Of a DNA stretch of 64,000 nt, positions 53,554-62,880 are shown one piece after another; position 1 is the first letter of the stretch; each line of letters starts with the position of its first letter. Under the pieces are notes generated by a model. It made no database searches. It worked only from the letters and a program-made list of their open reading frames with translations, and was not told where the DNA came from. Source of the stretch: Sphingomonadales bacterium (GTDB lineage: Bacteria > Pseudomonadota > Alphaproteobacteria > Sphingomonadales > Sphingomonadaceae); assembly GCA_025362295.1 (NCBI GenBank), contig JANYGX010000017.1, positions 124,001 through 188,000 of the forward strand, in the 5' to 3' direction. Made by a program: the position numbers and the translations under genes.

Positions 53554-54972
53554 ATGTTGATGCTGATGAAAAAGTTTCACGGACTCATCCATAATCACAC
53601 ATGGAGAACTGCTGCATTTGCTGCTGCATTTATTGTGATCATGCTTGCTGCGTGGCTCGGTTGGCAGAGGGCACATTATGTGCAATTTGCAGATGGTTTG
53701 ATTATGCCAAATCAAAAAGATACGTATGCAGACTTAATCAATCACACACCTACGCTCATCGTCAATTACAGACCGGGTGAAGCGCCAAATAAAAAAATCA
53801 TTATGTCAACTATCAGGCGTTATGATAATTTCAGTACTTTTGTATATATGCTTGCTCAGCACTCTTCTCAATTAATCAATAAAGAAGAAACCACAGGGTC
53901 TATTTGGGCAGTCGATAACTTTGGAGTTATGGATGCTAACCCAATGCTCAATATTCTAAAGTGCGGAAGCAGCAAATATTATTATGTTAGTTTTCAAGGG
54001 GGCAACAATAAAAAAATCAATGAATATGACATTTTGCTAGACAGAAATGTTATTCAAAAAAATCACTCTGGCAGATTATTATATGATCGAGATGTTAGTA
54101 ACGATAAGCCAGGATACATACTCAAATATAAAAAATATAATATTACATATCAACTATTATCATATTCTAAACTTTACCAATCAGACTTGTGTGCTGAGAT
54201 GTCAGCCATTCATTCACATAATCCAGTTGCAAATTTGTTATATTCATCTGCTCTTATTGATGATTTTTCCATCACCATAGATATGCTGCTTATGCAAATG
54301 TCTGCCCCATATCATCTTTCTCCATGCGCTGGGTTGAATGGTGTATCATGTGGTGGTTATCATGGCGGATGTCTCTTTAAACCCTATTGTCAACTCAGAA
54401 AAATTGTACTTTCAGATATTTGCGATGCTTCTGATTATGATGTTTTTATAACCCTGCACTCATATGCATTATGGCAGACTAACAAGCTTGATAGTAAAAA
54501 ACTTACAGAGCGTCTATTTATACTTAACAATTATCTTAGGACATTATGTCCTGCAAATCACGGCGTTAATCAACAGGCAATTAAGTTAAAATATGCCGTA
54601 TCAAACTCGAAATCAGAAAACCTCAATTCTTTTTTACAAAATGTGCCATACACGCAGCCAAAATTACTTCATCCCGGTGCATTTCATCGGTTTGCGCCGA
54701 TAACCCCAATCGATTATTTGGCGCAGTTGGTAGACAAACAAAAACATGCAAAGTCTGATCCATATGTTCCGGCAATAAAAAGAGGTATTCATATGGACGA
54801 TTTTGCTTTTTTTGCAACAGATGCAGTTTACAGTTATTGTGAAATATATAAATCTATAGAAAAATCTCAAAGAAACTATTATAAAATCCTTCGCTATTCA
54901 GCGGTGCCGGATAATAATTTGTCTGAATGGTATGTTAGAAATGATACTGATTTGTTTGAAATTTTTTGCTAG
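53554..54972 (+). CDS. Unknown AT-rich protein with one membrane anchor
   Basis: I do not recognise this protein (472 aa from the ATG at 53554; starts at 53485, 53539, 53560 or 53566 are also possible). A basic N-terminus and one membrane helix (RTAAFAAAFIVIMLAAWLG) suggest an inner-membrane anchor with a large periplasmic domain. Notable features are a Cys-rich stretch (CAGLNGVSCGGYHGGCLFKP then YCQL and DIC) that could bind metal or form disulfides, and many Tyr, Asn, Ser and Lys codons. It is far more AT-rich than its neighbours and lies between the 36-bp repeats, which points to transfer. It is a long intact frame, so it is probably a real gene. Confidence 0.65.
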   Translation: MLMLMKKFHGLIHNHTWRTAAFAAAFIVIMLAAWLGWQRAHYVQFADGLIMPNQKDTYADLINHTPTLIVNYRPGEAPNKKIIMSTIRRYDNFSTFVYMLAQHSSQLINKEETTGSIWAVDNFGVMDANPMLNILKCGSSKYYYVSFQGGNNKKINEYDILLDRNVIQKNHSGRLLYDRDVSNDKPGYILKYKKYNITYQLLSYSKLYQSDLCAEMSAIHSHNPVANLLYSSALIDDFSITIDMLLMQMSAPYHLSPCAGLNGVSCGGYHGGCLFKPYCQLRKIVLSDICDASDYDVFITLHSYALWQTNKLDSKKLTERLFILNNYLRTLCPANHGVNQQAIKLKYAVSNSKSENLNSFLQNVPYTQPKLLHPGAFHRFAPITPIDYLAQLVDKQKHAKSDPYVPAIKRGIHMDDFAFFATDAVYSYCEIYKSIEKSQRNYYKILRYSAVPDNNLSEWYVRNDTDLFEIFC

Positions 54973-55133
54973 GCACTTTGGAAAAAATAGGAGATGAAAT
55001 ATTGGTAAATTAGTAAATGCAATACAGCAAACAACATATACAGACCCTCATACAAATATGGTGCATACTGAGTATTTTATTAAGCAGGTTCCGGTGACAC
55101 GTTACTTAACCGCTTTTCTTGACATCCGACTGA

Positions 55134-55169
55134 TCTCCCATAACGTCTATTCATGGCACGTTTGGCTGG
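55134..55169 (+). repeat. 36-bp direct repeat, right copy
   Basis: Matches 52380-52415 at 34 of 36 positions, with single differences at 55139 (C for A) and 55160 (G for C). Confidence 0.75.
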
Positions 55170-55377
55170 TCTTATGGTGCCCGGTATCCCCAACAGTCAA
55201 CCATCAACGAACATGACGTGGCGCTCCCAGCTTGACACCGCGGAACATCAGAACCTGAGAAGATGCTTCGCCAATGACGATGAGTCAATGCAAAGGGCTT
55301 TTGGTATTAGATGGAATCATAAACATCATCTTCAAGATTGTTTCAGACGGTGGCAAACGTGGCTGCGCTATCATTAG
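55153..55377 (+). pseudogene. N-terminal remnant of a RAYT/Y1 transposase-like gene
   Basis: The frame begins MARLAGLMVPGIP, very close to the MARLARxVxPGxPHHVTQRG start of REP-associated tyrosine transposases, then loses all similarity. GGTTCCGGTGACAC lies about 65 nt upstream; I recall similar sequence before such transposases but cannot confirm it here. The HUH motif and catalytic Tyr regions are absent, so it is a fragment. Confidence 0.5.
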
Positions 55378-56260
55378 TCTTTTCAGTTCCAAAGATTACG
55401 CCTGTGCCATATTGCACGATCCAGAAATTTTGCTCTCGTTTTGACGCTCTCGACAGAATTGCAAGAACCACAGAATCCCAAATGATTCCATTTTTCGTAC
55501 TTCTGACAGGTTTTAGTTTGTATTCCGGTTCCGGTGACAGCAAGTTCCCATTTCCTGTGCGATTTCCAATTTCTTATGATATGCGATGACGCTGATTTAA
55601 TTTCCTCTAACATGTTACCTTGCTCCCTACCTCGGCACCACTCCAGCCTGCAATTCCCCCTCATGTGCCATGCCTTCCACAAACGTCCTCCCCATGCGCC
55701 AGCGCTTGCCAACGATCGCTGATGATCACCCTGTCCCAAGGGGAGAAGGTATTCGTTGCGGTGCATTTGGGTCCGGTCCAGCGCAGCGACGACCTCGCCA
55801 CGAAGGCCGGTAAAACCAGCCAGGGTCTTCATCGCTGGGGTGGTGGGCCATAGCCTCAGCGCCAGTGTGGCGAACAGCAAAACGAGCACGATAATAAAAG
55901 AGAACATCATGGGAACTTTCAGGGTGATTTGATTGATTGAAGGGTAAATATAACCCATACCGCAAATATTGTCAACAATTATTTTCCGTTATATAATTTT
56001 TTTCACATCACAGCAAATCATGCTTCAAGATATTATGGCTTGATTTCGGCACTTATGGGCGACATGCGCTTCCATAACGAAAGCTCAAACGGCGATGCTG
56101 CTGGTTGCTTTGTGCTGGCGCGACGGGCATCAGGTTGTTACATGGTCTATCATATAAAAGTGACATGGTTTGGCTCATGGTTTTGCTGACAGTCCCATGG
56201 GCAGTCTGTGGGTCACAACCACATGCTTTTGTTATAAATTGTTTTTAAAGTGAGTGTATA

Positions 56261-57913
56261 ATGGCCTACCAATACGCCTTCGTTATGAAGGATCTGACCA
56301 AAACCTATGCCGGTGGCAAAGCAGTGCTTAAGAACATATATTTATCTTTTTACCCTGGAGCCAAGATTGGTATTATCGGTGCCAATGGCTCGGGTAAATC
56401 GACGCTGATGAAAATCATGGCAGGTATGGATACGGAGTTCACCGGCGAGGCCTGGGCGGCGGAAAACATCAACGTTGGCTATCTGGCGCAAGAGCCAGAG
56501 CTTGATTCTGAAAAAGACGTGAAAGCCAATGTGATGGTGGCGGTCGCCGACAAGCAAGCAATCATGGACCGCTATAACGCATTGATGGCCGATTATTCAG
56601 ATGAAAATGCCGACGAGCTTGGCAAGTTGCAGGATGAAATTGATGCAGGGGATTTATGGTCACTCGACAACCAGATTGAAATCGCCATGGATGCGCTGCG
56701 CTGTCCGCCGTCCGATGCTGATGTGACGAGTTTATCCGGCGGTGAAAAACGCCGTGTAGCGCTGTGCCGCTTGTTGCTGGAAAAGCCCGACATTCTGCTG
56801 CTTGATGAACCAACCAATCACCTTGATGCTGAATCCGTTGCCTGGCTGGAAAAACATTTGCAGGATTATGCCGGCACGGTGATTCTCGTCACCCACGATC
56901 GATATTTCCTCGACAATGTGGTCAAGTGGGTGTTGGAGCTTGATCGTGGGCAGGGCATTCCACACGAATGCAATTATTCCGGCTGGCTTGAGAAAAAAGC
57001 CAAGCGCATGGCGGCCGAAGAAGGCCAGGAAGAGAGCAAGCAAAAAGCTATGGAGGATGAGCTGGCATGGATTCGCTCCTCACCCAAGGCACGGCAATCG
57101 AAATCCAAAGCGCGTATCAAGGCCTATAATGAGATGATTGATGCGCAAGCCGATCGTGGCCCAGGCAAAGCGCAAATTCTTATTCAGCAACCTGAGCGCT
57201 TGGGTGGCACAGTCATCGAAGCGACGAATTTATCAAAAAGCTATGGTGATAAAATGCTGATTGACGATTTGACGTTTAGTTTGCCGCCTGGCGGCATCGT
57301 TGGCATCATTGGACCGAACGGGGCCGGTAAAACTACGTTGTTCAAAATGATCACTGGTGTCGAGCAGCCGGACAGTGGCAGCATTCGCATGGGCGAAACT
57401 GTGAAGCTAGGCTATGTTGATCAATCGCGCGATGCCCTGAAAGCTGACAACAATGTCTGGCAGGAAGTGTCAGGCGGTAACGAGCAATTTTATTTTGGCA
57501 AGCATCCGGTGAGCACGCGTGCCTATGTTGGGGCATTCAACTTCAAGGGCTCTGACCAGCAGAAAAAAGTTGGACAGCTTTCTGGCGGAGAGCGCAACCG
57601 GGTGCACATGGCAAAAATGCTAGCCAAGGGGGGCAATGTGTTACTGCTCGATGAGCCGACCAACGATCTTGATGTGGAAACCTTGCGTGCACTCGAAGAG
57701 GCGTTGGAAAGCTTTGCAGGCTGCGCCGTTGTTATCAGCCACGACCGTTTTTTCCTTGATCGGCTGGCCACACATATTCTGGCATTTGAAGGTGACAGTC
57801 ACGTTGAGTATTTTGAGGGCAATTTCGAAGCTTATGAGGAAGACCGACGGCGCAGGCTGGGCGATGCTGCTGACCGGCCGCACCGCATCAGCTACAAGAA
57901 ACTGACACGGTAG
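56261..57913 (+). CDS. ettA: Energy-dependent translational throttle protein EttA
   Basis: EttA is an ABC-F protein that binds the ribosomal E site and gates translation by ATP/ADP ratio. The 550-aa protein has two ATPase domains: [32 protein letters not shown] and [15 protein letters not shown], then [31 protein letters not shown] and [15 protein letters not shown]. The EttA arm (residues ~95-145) and the linker with [19 protein letters not shown] are present. Confidence 0.96.
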   Translation: MAYQYAFVMKDLTKTYAGGKAVLKNIYLSFYPGAKIGIIGANGSGKSTLMKIMAGMDTEFTGEAWAAENINVGYLAQEPELDSEKDVKANVMVAVADKQAIMDRYNALMADYSDENADELGKLQDEIDAGDLWSLDNQIEIAMDALRCPPSDADVTSLSGGEKRRVALCRLLLEKPDILLLDEPTNHLDAESVAWLEKHLQDYAGTVILVTHDRYFLDNVVKWVLELDRGQGIPHECNYSGWLEKKAKRMAAEEGQEESKQKAMEDELAWIRSSPKARQSKSKARIKAYNEMIDAQADRGPGKAQILIQQPERLGGTVIEATNLSKSYGDKMLIDDLTFSLPPGGIVGIIGPNGAGKTTLFKMITGVEQPDSGSIRMGETVKLGYVDQSRDALKADNNVWQEVSGGNEQFYFGKHPVSTRAYVGAFNFKGSDQQKKVGQLSGGERNRVHMAKMLAKGGNVLLLDEPTNDLDVETLRALEEALESFAGCAVVISHDRFFLDRLATHILAFEGDSHVEYFEGNFEAYEEDRRRRLGDAADRPHRISYKKLTR

Positions 57914-57918
57914 ATACT

Positions 57919-59154
57919 ATGGTAATGCCGCCTGACCCAAAAGCGTTGGAGGCCATTAAACGGTTTGAAGCGCGGCAATCATCGATACCATTAAAAAAGC
58001 AACCATTTGAAAGTAAAGTTACTCACCAACATACCCATCGTGTCTGGAAATTACTGATTTTTACTGGTGTGATCTGCACCGTTATAGTACTAATTTCAGT
58101 TTTTTCTGTTGAGTATCTCGTTGGTCAACCATGGCGCGTGCTGTACACAAAAGCGTTGGCACAACAAATTAAGTGGACAGAAAGTCGTCATCCGTTTTTA
58201 GCGCCCGCATTGTCGGTGCTTAAATGGCCATTGCTGGATGCGCTGCCTGCCGAACCTCTCATGCTTTATGCCAGCAACGAAGCGGAAGCGCATGACCCAA
58301 GCTACCACAAGTCCGTCCATCTGCCTGAGCGTTCACTCTCAGGTTATGTGGCTATGGCACGTGAGGGCGGCACATTGGTGTTGCCGCCAGGGCGCTACCC
58401 TGACTGCGCCGTGATTAACCAATCTGTCTTGACTATTCGAGCTGAAGTTCAGGGGCAGGCGCAATTTGATGGTGGTGCATGCCAAGGCAAGGCAGCGCTT
58501 GTTGCGCACGGCAACAACCTCACGGTTGATGGGCTTGTGTTCAAAAATATTCGCGTGCCGGATGGCAATGGGGCTGGTATCCGTCACGAGACCGGATCGC
58601 TTACTGTCAAAAACTCGATTTTTTATAATAGCGAGAACGGCATTCTCACAACATCTGACGATGGCCTTGATTTGACAGTTGATAAATCTTTATTCTCACA
58701 CCTGGGTGGATGTAAATTTTCCAGCGGGTGTTCGCACAGTATTTACAGCGGTACCATCAACAAGTTGACACTAACAAATTCTGTTTTCAAAAACAGCGCT
58801 GGTGGTCACTTTCTGAAGTCGCGCGCTCATTCGGTTCAAGTATCAGGCAACACATTTGACGATACGGATGGTGTAAGTTCATGTCTTATTGAATTGCCAT
58901 ATGGTTCAAACGGAGAAATTCAGAATAATCAGTTTGTAAAAGGCATTAAAGCCAGAAGTCGTTTTTGCTTTATCAAGGTTGGCGCTGAGGGTGCGAAAAA
59001 TGACAGTTCAAAACTTTATATTAACGGAAATACAGCTGAGGGTAAAACGCCTGTTTCAGTTTTTGTACAAAACAAAACGTCCGCACCGCTGTATGTAAAA
59101 GATAACAGCACAGTCGGCTTTATAATCTCAGCAACGGGTAAAACACGCCACTGA
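57919..59154 (+). CDS. Membrane-anchored right-handed beta-helix protein
   Basis: A 411-aa protein with a cytoplasmic N-terminus of ~43 residues, one membrane helix (~residues 44-66) and a large periplasmic part. Parallel beta-helix repeats occur from about residue 140, e.g. GGTLVLPPGRYPDCAVINQ, NNLTVDGLVFKNIRVPDGNG, SLTVKNSIFYNSENGI and LTLTNSVFKNSAGGHFL. Several Cys pairs lie in the helix. The fold is shared with pectate lyases and surface glycan enzymes; no catalytic residues could be assigned. It starts 5 nt after ettA. Confidence 0.8.
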   Translation: MVMPPDPKALEAIKRFEARQSSIPLKKQPFESKVTHQHTHRVWKLLIFTGVICTVIVLISVFSVEYLVGQPWRVLYTKALAQQIKWTESRHPFLAPALSVLKWPLLDALPAEPLMLYASNEAEAHDPSYHKSVHLPERSLSGYVAMAREGGTLVLPPGRYPDCAVINQSVLTIRAEVQGQAQFDGGACQGKAALVAHGNNLTVDGLVFKNIRVPDGNGAGIRHETGSLTVKNSIFYNSENGILTTSDDGLDLTVDKSLFSHLGGCKFSSGCSHSIYSGTINKLTLTNSVFKNSAGGHFLKSRAHSVQVSGNTFDDTDGVSSCLIELPYGSNGEIQNNQFVKGIKARSRFCFIKVGAEGAKNDSSKLYINGNTAEGKTPVSVFVQNKTSAPLYVKDNSTVGFIISATGKTRH

Positions 59155-59937
59155 TTATTTTGGTGGTGCAGCACCTGGCTCTGCATCATTATTTTCAAAA
59201 GGATCATCAAATTTTGCATCTTTAGGAGGCTTGCCGCCGGAAACCTTGTAAATGCGATTTTGCAGGTAAGCCGAGCGCAAAGTGATATAAGAATCTTCGC
59301 TGTTCTCAATCAACTTGTCTGCCGTACCAAGCAACTCAACTCGTAAATTCAATAAATTCGTTAAGTCATAAGGGGCAGATGCCTTCAAGCCAATTTTTTT
59401 GTTCAGCGTGTATGGCACGGGATCAAAAGCGATTTTAACACCAGACCCGAATGCATCCAGTGGCGTTGAGGGGCCGAGCAATGGCAGCATCAAATAAGGG
59501 CCCGACGGCACCCCCCATACCGAAAGGGTTTCACCAAGTTCTTTCTGGCTGCGTGGCACCCCCCACGTGCTGGCCACGTCGAAAATTCCACCGATGCCAA
59601 CTGTGCTGTTTATCAAGATGCGTCCAAGAGTTTCAAAAAACGGATCCCCCTTCGCTTGCAATAAAGAATTAATCAGCGTCCACGGTTCTTCAGCATTGTG
59701 CAAAACGTTTGACACTCCATCCTGCAAAAACTTTGGCGTAACCGCCTTGTAGGCCTTGGCTATCGGTTTTACGGTCGCATGATCGATCTTCACATTCGCT
59801 GTGTACATCCAACGGTTGTAACTTTCCCACGGATCGTGGATGTTGGGCGCAGCTGTATCAGCTTGCTGAGCCATGATCGGTAAATTTACAAAACTGACAA
59901 AAACCGTCACGATAGTTGGGTAGATTATTTTTCTCAT
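59155..59937 (-). CDS. mlaA: MlaA (VacJ) family phospholipid-transport protein
   Basis: MlaA is the outer-membrane component that removes misplaced phospholipids and passes them to MlaC. The 260-aa protein has DPWESYNRWMYTANVKIDH, NVLHNAEEPWTLINSLLQAK, GIGGIFDVASTWGVPRSQKELGETL and GVPSGPYLMLPLLGPSTPLD, all family signatures. The signal peptide ends near PIMAQQ and no lipobox Cys follows, so it is not a lipoprotein as in Escherichia coli. The start at 59937 is chosen because it begins a normal signal peptide. It is divergent from the sahR-met genes. Confidence 0.93.
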   Translation of the reverse strand: MRKIIYPTIVTVFVSFVNLPIMAQQADTAAPNIHDPWESYNRWMYTANVKIDHATVKPIAKAYKAVTPKFLQDGVSNVLHNAEEPWTLINSLLQAKGDPFFETLGRILINSTVGIGGIFDVASTWGVPRSQKELGETLSVWGVPSGPYLMLPLLGPSTPLDAFGSGVKIAFDPVPYTLNKKIGLKASAPYDLTNLLNLRVELLGTADKLIENSEDSYITLRSAYLQNRIYKVSGGKPPKDAKFDDPFENNDAEPGAAPPK

Positions 59938-59963
59938 ATGTTCACTTTTAACTTGACCATAAT

Positions 59964-59979
59964 ATAAAGATATCATTAT
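59964..59979. promoter_or_regulatory. Candidate SahR operator
   Basis: ATAAAGATATCATTAT is an imperfect palindrome centred on GATATC, 8 nt before the sahR start and within the 50-nt divergent gap to mlaA. It resembles the palindrome with an AAGATATCTT core reported for SahR in Proteobacteria (recalled, not checked). Confidence 0.45.
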
Positions 59980-59987
59980 ATGGTTAT

Positions 59988-60926
59988 ATGTTTGAAACTC
60001 TTACTGCTTACAAAGCTGTCGCCGACGCTAGTCGTTTGCGCATGTTGCTTTTGTTGGCACGAAACGAACTGGCTGTAACTGATCTAACGCGCATACTGCG
60101 ACAAAGCCAGCCACGAGTCTCCCGTCACCTAAAAATATTAACAGATGCTGGCCTTATTGAACGCTATAAAGAGGGGGCATGGGTATTTTATCGGCTCGCT
60201 GGAATGGGAAGAGCCGCTGAAGTTGCGCGTGGTCTGGTTGAAATGGCGGCGACCGACACCTTGGAGCACGCAAAAGATATTGAGCGCTTAAGCGAAATTA
60301 TTTCAATGCGAGCAGGTGAGGCCGATATTTATTTTGCCAGGCATGCTGATGAATGGGACCATATTCGTTCGTTGCATGTTTCCGAAACTGAAGTTGAGGC
60401 GGCCATTGTTGTAGCACTTGCCAAGTCTCCAATCGGGCATTTTCTCGATATAGGCACCGGCACAGGCCGCGTGCTTGAAATTATGGCACCTTACGTGAGG
60501 CGTGGCGTGGGTGTCGATATATCACGCGAGATGCTTGGACTGGCGCGCGCACGGCTACAGCAGCGTGGTTACGATCATTGTCAAGTACGTTTAGCTGATA
60601 TGTATGATTTACCAAAAGACAGCGAAGGTTACGATGCAATAACTTTACACCAGGTTTTACATTTTGCAGACGATCCACAGCAGGTGATCACAGAAGCGGC
60701 ATCTGTATTGCGCAAAGACGGCCAAATACTTGTGATTGACTTCGCGCCGCATGACAATGAAACTTTGCGAAATGAACATTCACATCGACGTCTGGGGTTC
60801 GCTGACGAGCAAGTGCTGTATTATCTATCGGAGACCGGATTGCGCGGCAACGTCATCAATCGGCTCACTGGCGGTGAATTGACAGTGACAATATGGCACG
60901 CCCAGAAAATTGGAGCAAGCGCATGA
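59988..60926 (+). CDS. SahR-like ArsR regulator fused to a SAM-dependent methyltransferase domain
   Basis: A 312-aa protein. An ArsR-type winged helix (residues ~1-75; ADASRLRMLLLLARNELAVT, SQPRVSRHLKILTDAGLIER) lacks metal-binding cysteines. The Methyltransf_11 domain (residues ~140-300) has LDIGTGTGRVLEIMAPYV, DALTLHQVLHF-like AITLHQVLHFADDP and ILVIDFAPHD. This two-domain form, placed directly before metF, matches the S-adenosylhomocysteine-responsive regulator SahR. It very likely controls the methionine genes that follow and its own promoter. Its stop overlaps the metF ATG. Confidence 0.85.
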   Translation: MFETLTAYKAVADASRLRMLLLLARNELAVTDLTRILRQSQPRVSRHLKILTDAGLIERYKEGAWVFYRLAGMGRAAEVARGLVEMAATDTLEHAKDIERLSEIISMRAGEADIYFARHADEWDHIRSLHVSETEVEAAIVVALAKSPIGHFLDIGTGTGRVLEIMAPYVRRGVGVDISREMLGLARARLQQRGYDHCQVRLADMYDLPKDSEGYDAITLHQVLHFADDPQQVITEAASVLRKDGQILVIDFAPHDNETLRNEHSHRRLGFADEQVLYYLSETGLRGNVINRLTGGELTVTIWHAQKIGASA

Positions 60927-61837
60927 ATATTTTGCAACCTGTTTTCAGACCCATGTATGCTGACATTGGCGGCAATATTAAAATATCATTCGAATTCTTC
61001 CCTCCTAAATCGGAGGCTATGGAGAGCACCCTTTGGCAGTCGATCAAAACCCTTGAGGCCTTGAATCCCGATTTTGTATCCGTCACATATGGCGCTGGCG
61101 GATCAACACGGGAGCGCACGCACGGGACTGTTTCGCGCATCATTCAAGAAACCACTTTGGTGCCAGCAGCGCACCTCACCTGTGTAGCGGCGTCGCGCGC
61201 TGAGGTGAACGCGGTTGCACAAACCTATTGGGACGCTGGTGTCCGCCATATCGTTGCCTTGCGTGGTGACCCGCCAGAAATAGGTTTAAAGTTTGAGCCG
61301 CACCCTGATGGTTACACCAGTGGGGCTGATCTGGTTGCTGGCCTTGCCAAACTGGCACCGTTTGAAATCAGTGTAGGCGCATATCCTGAAAGCCATCCTG
61401 ACAGCCCTTCCCGCATTGCGGATATTGAAAACCTTAAACGCAAAGTTGATGCTGGTGCCACACGCGCCATCACCCAGTGTTTTTTTGATCCTGATATGTA
61501 TTTTCGCTACATCGATCTGGTGCATGCAGCCGGTATCACGGTGCCCATTTTGCCGGGGATATTGCCGGTTACCAGTTTTTCTGGACTTAAGAAATTTGCT
61601 GCGGGGTGCGGTGCCACTGTGCCGGACTGGATGGGCCGGTTGATGAATGGGCTTGATGAACACCCGACTACACGGCAATTGGTGGCGGCGACTATAGCGG
61701 CAGAGCTTTGCGTTCGCTTGCATGAGCGCGGCGTGCGGGATTTTCATTTTTACACACTCAACCGGGCTGAGCTGACATTTGCAATCTGTCATATGCTGGG
61801 CGTGCGCAGTCAGGAGATAGTACATGCAACAGTCTGA
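60923..61837 (+). CDS. metF: Methylenetetrahydrofolate reductase MetF
   Basis: MetF reduces methylene-THF to methyl-THF, the methyl donor for methionine synthesis, with FAD. The 304-aa TIM-barrel protein has ISFEFFPPKSEAMEST, FVSVTYGAGGSTRERTHG, HIVALRGDPPE and RAITQCFFDPDMYFRYID. GGAG lies 8 nt before the ATG at 60923 (MNILQPVFRP), which I prefer over an ATG ten codons upstream. It is coupled to sahR and its 3' end overlaps the first metH part by 14 nt. Confidence 0.96.
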   Translation: MNILQPVFRPMYADIGGNIKISFEFFPPKSEAMESTLWQSIKTLEALNPDFVSVTYGAGGSTRERTHGTVSRIIQETTLVPAAHLTCVAASRAEVNAVAQTYWDAGVRHIVALRGDPPEIGLKFEPHPDGYTSGADLVAGLAKLAPFEISVGAYPESHPDSPSRIADIENLKRKVDAGATRAITQCFFDPDMYFRYIDLVHAAGITVPILPGILPVTSFSGLKKFAAGCGATVPDWMGRLMNGLDEHPTTRQLVAATIAAELCVRLHERGVRDFHFYTLNRAELTFAICHMLGVRSQEIVHATV

Positions 61838-62876
61838 TCGCGCAGCAATGCTCCGCCATGAAGCAACGAAGCGCATTCTTGTCAAAGATGGGCCATACGG
61901 TTCTATGATACAAAGTTATGAGCTTGATGAAGCTGATTATTGTGAGGGCCAAGTTTTTCGGATGGATCAGAAAGGCAACAATGACTTACTCAACCTTACA
62001 CGACCAGATATTATTGAAGAGATATGTAACGGTTACCTTGAAGCTGGTGCGGACATTGTTGCAACTAATACATTTAATGCCAATAGTATCAGTCAGAGCG
62101 ATTACGGTTTGGAAGACAAAGTACGCGATATTAATATAGCAGCTGCACGGATTACCAGGAAGGCAGCTGATATTTATACATTTAGAAACCAGAATAAACC
62201 TCGCTTCGTAGCTGGCGCACTGGGTCCAACAAACAAAACACTTTCAATTTCGCCTGATGTCAATAACCCAGGCTATCGTGCCGTGCACTTCGATGAGATC
62301 GTTGGCGTTTATACAGGACAGGTGGAAAGTTTGATTGAGGGCGGGGTTGATTTTATTCTTGTTGAAACCATCTTCGACACTCTAAATGCTAAAGCGGCCT
62401 TATTCGCAGTGGGAGACGTTGCTGAAAGACTTGGACGCGATATTCCAGTGATGATTTCGATGACTTTAACAGACTTGTCGGGCCGCAATTTAACTGGGCA
62501 AACAGTTGAGGCCTTCTGGCATTCTGTGCGCCATGCCAATCCTATTTCCATGGGTTTGAATTGCTCCTTTGGTGCAACAGAACTACGGCCTTATGTGGCA
62601 AGTTTAAATAAAATTGTTGATACCCTTCTGTGTGTTTATCCCAACGCAGGCTTGCCAAATGATATGGGTGGCTATGATGAACAACCAGAAATGACGTCTG
62701 CGCTTGTGAAGGCCTGGGCAGAGGCAGGCTTTCTCAATATCATAGGCGGCTGTTGCGGTACAACACCTGCACATATTGCGGCAATTTCAAAAGCTGTTGA
62801 GGGCTTGCCACCTCGCACACTGCCAGTTCTGGAACCACGCATGAGGCTTTCCGGCCTTGAGCCAATGTTGATTTGA
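61824..62876 (+). CDS. metH: Methionine synthase, homocysteine-binding part
   Basis: Cobalamin-dependent methionine synthase split into two genes, as in many alphaproteobacteria. This 350-aa part is the homocysteine/zinc barrel. [12 protein letters not shown] at the start, [18 protein letters not shown], and the zinc-binding cysteines in [15 protein letters not shown] and [14 protein letters not shown] are visible. It lacks the folate and B12 domains, which are in the next gene, starting 4 nt after its stop. Confidence 0.94.
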   Translation: MQQSDRAAMLRHEATKRILVKDGPYGSMIQSYELDEADYCEGQVFRMDQKGNNDLLNLTRPDIIEEICNGYLEAGADIVATNTFNANSISQSDYGLEDKVRDINIAAARITRKAADIYTFRNQNKPRFVAGALGPTNKTLSISPDVNNPGYRAVHFDEIVGVYTGQVESLIEGGVDFILVETIFDTLNAKAALFAVGDVAERLGRDIPVMISMTLTDLSGRNLTGQTVEAFWHSVRHANPISMGLNCSFGATELRPYVASLNKIVDTLLCVYPNAGLPNDMGGYDEQPEMTSALVKAWAEAGFLNIIGGCCGTTPAHIAAISKAVEGLPPRTLPVLEPRMRLSGLEPMLI

Positions 62877-62880
62877 ATTT

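Larger units (their letters stand above)
54973..56260. other. Right part of the island, without an intact gene
   Basis: It contains GGTTCCGGTGACA twice (55087-55099 and 55527-55539), the second 36-bp repeat, and the N-terminal remnant of a RAYT-like transposase (55153-55377). Next come about 300 nt of GC-rich, repeat-like sequence around 55620-55860. A minus-strand frame with a hydrophobic start (to 55910; LVLLFATLALRLWP) is open but breaks into atypical sequence and is not supported as a gene. The last ~250 nt before ettA are AT-rich and must hold its promoter. Confidence 0.45.

Noticed and set aside
55383-55910. Minus-strand frame with a hydrophobic start
   Set aside because: No ribosome site, atypical composition after residue ~60, and the DNA looks like intergenic repeat sequence.
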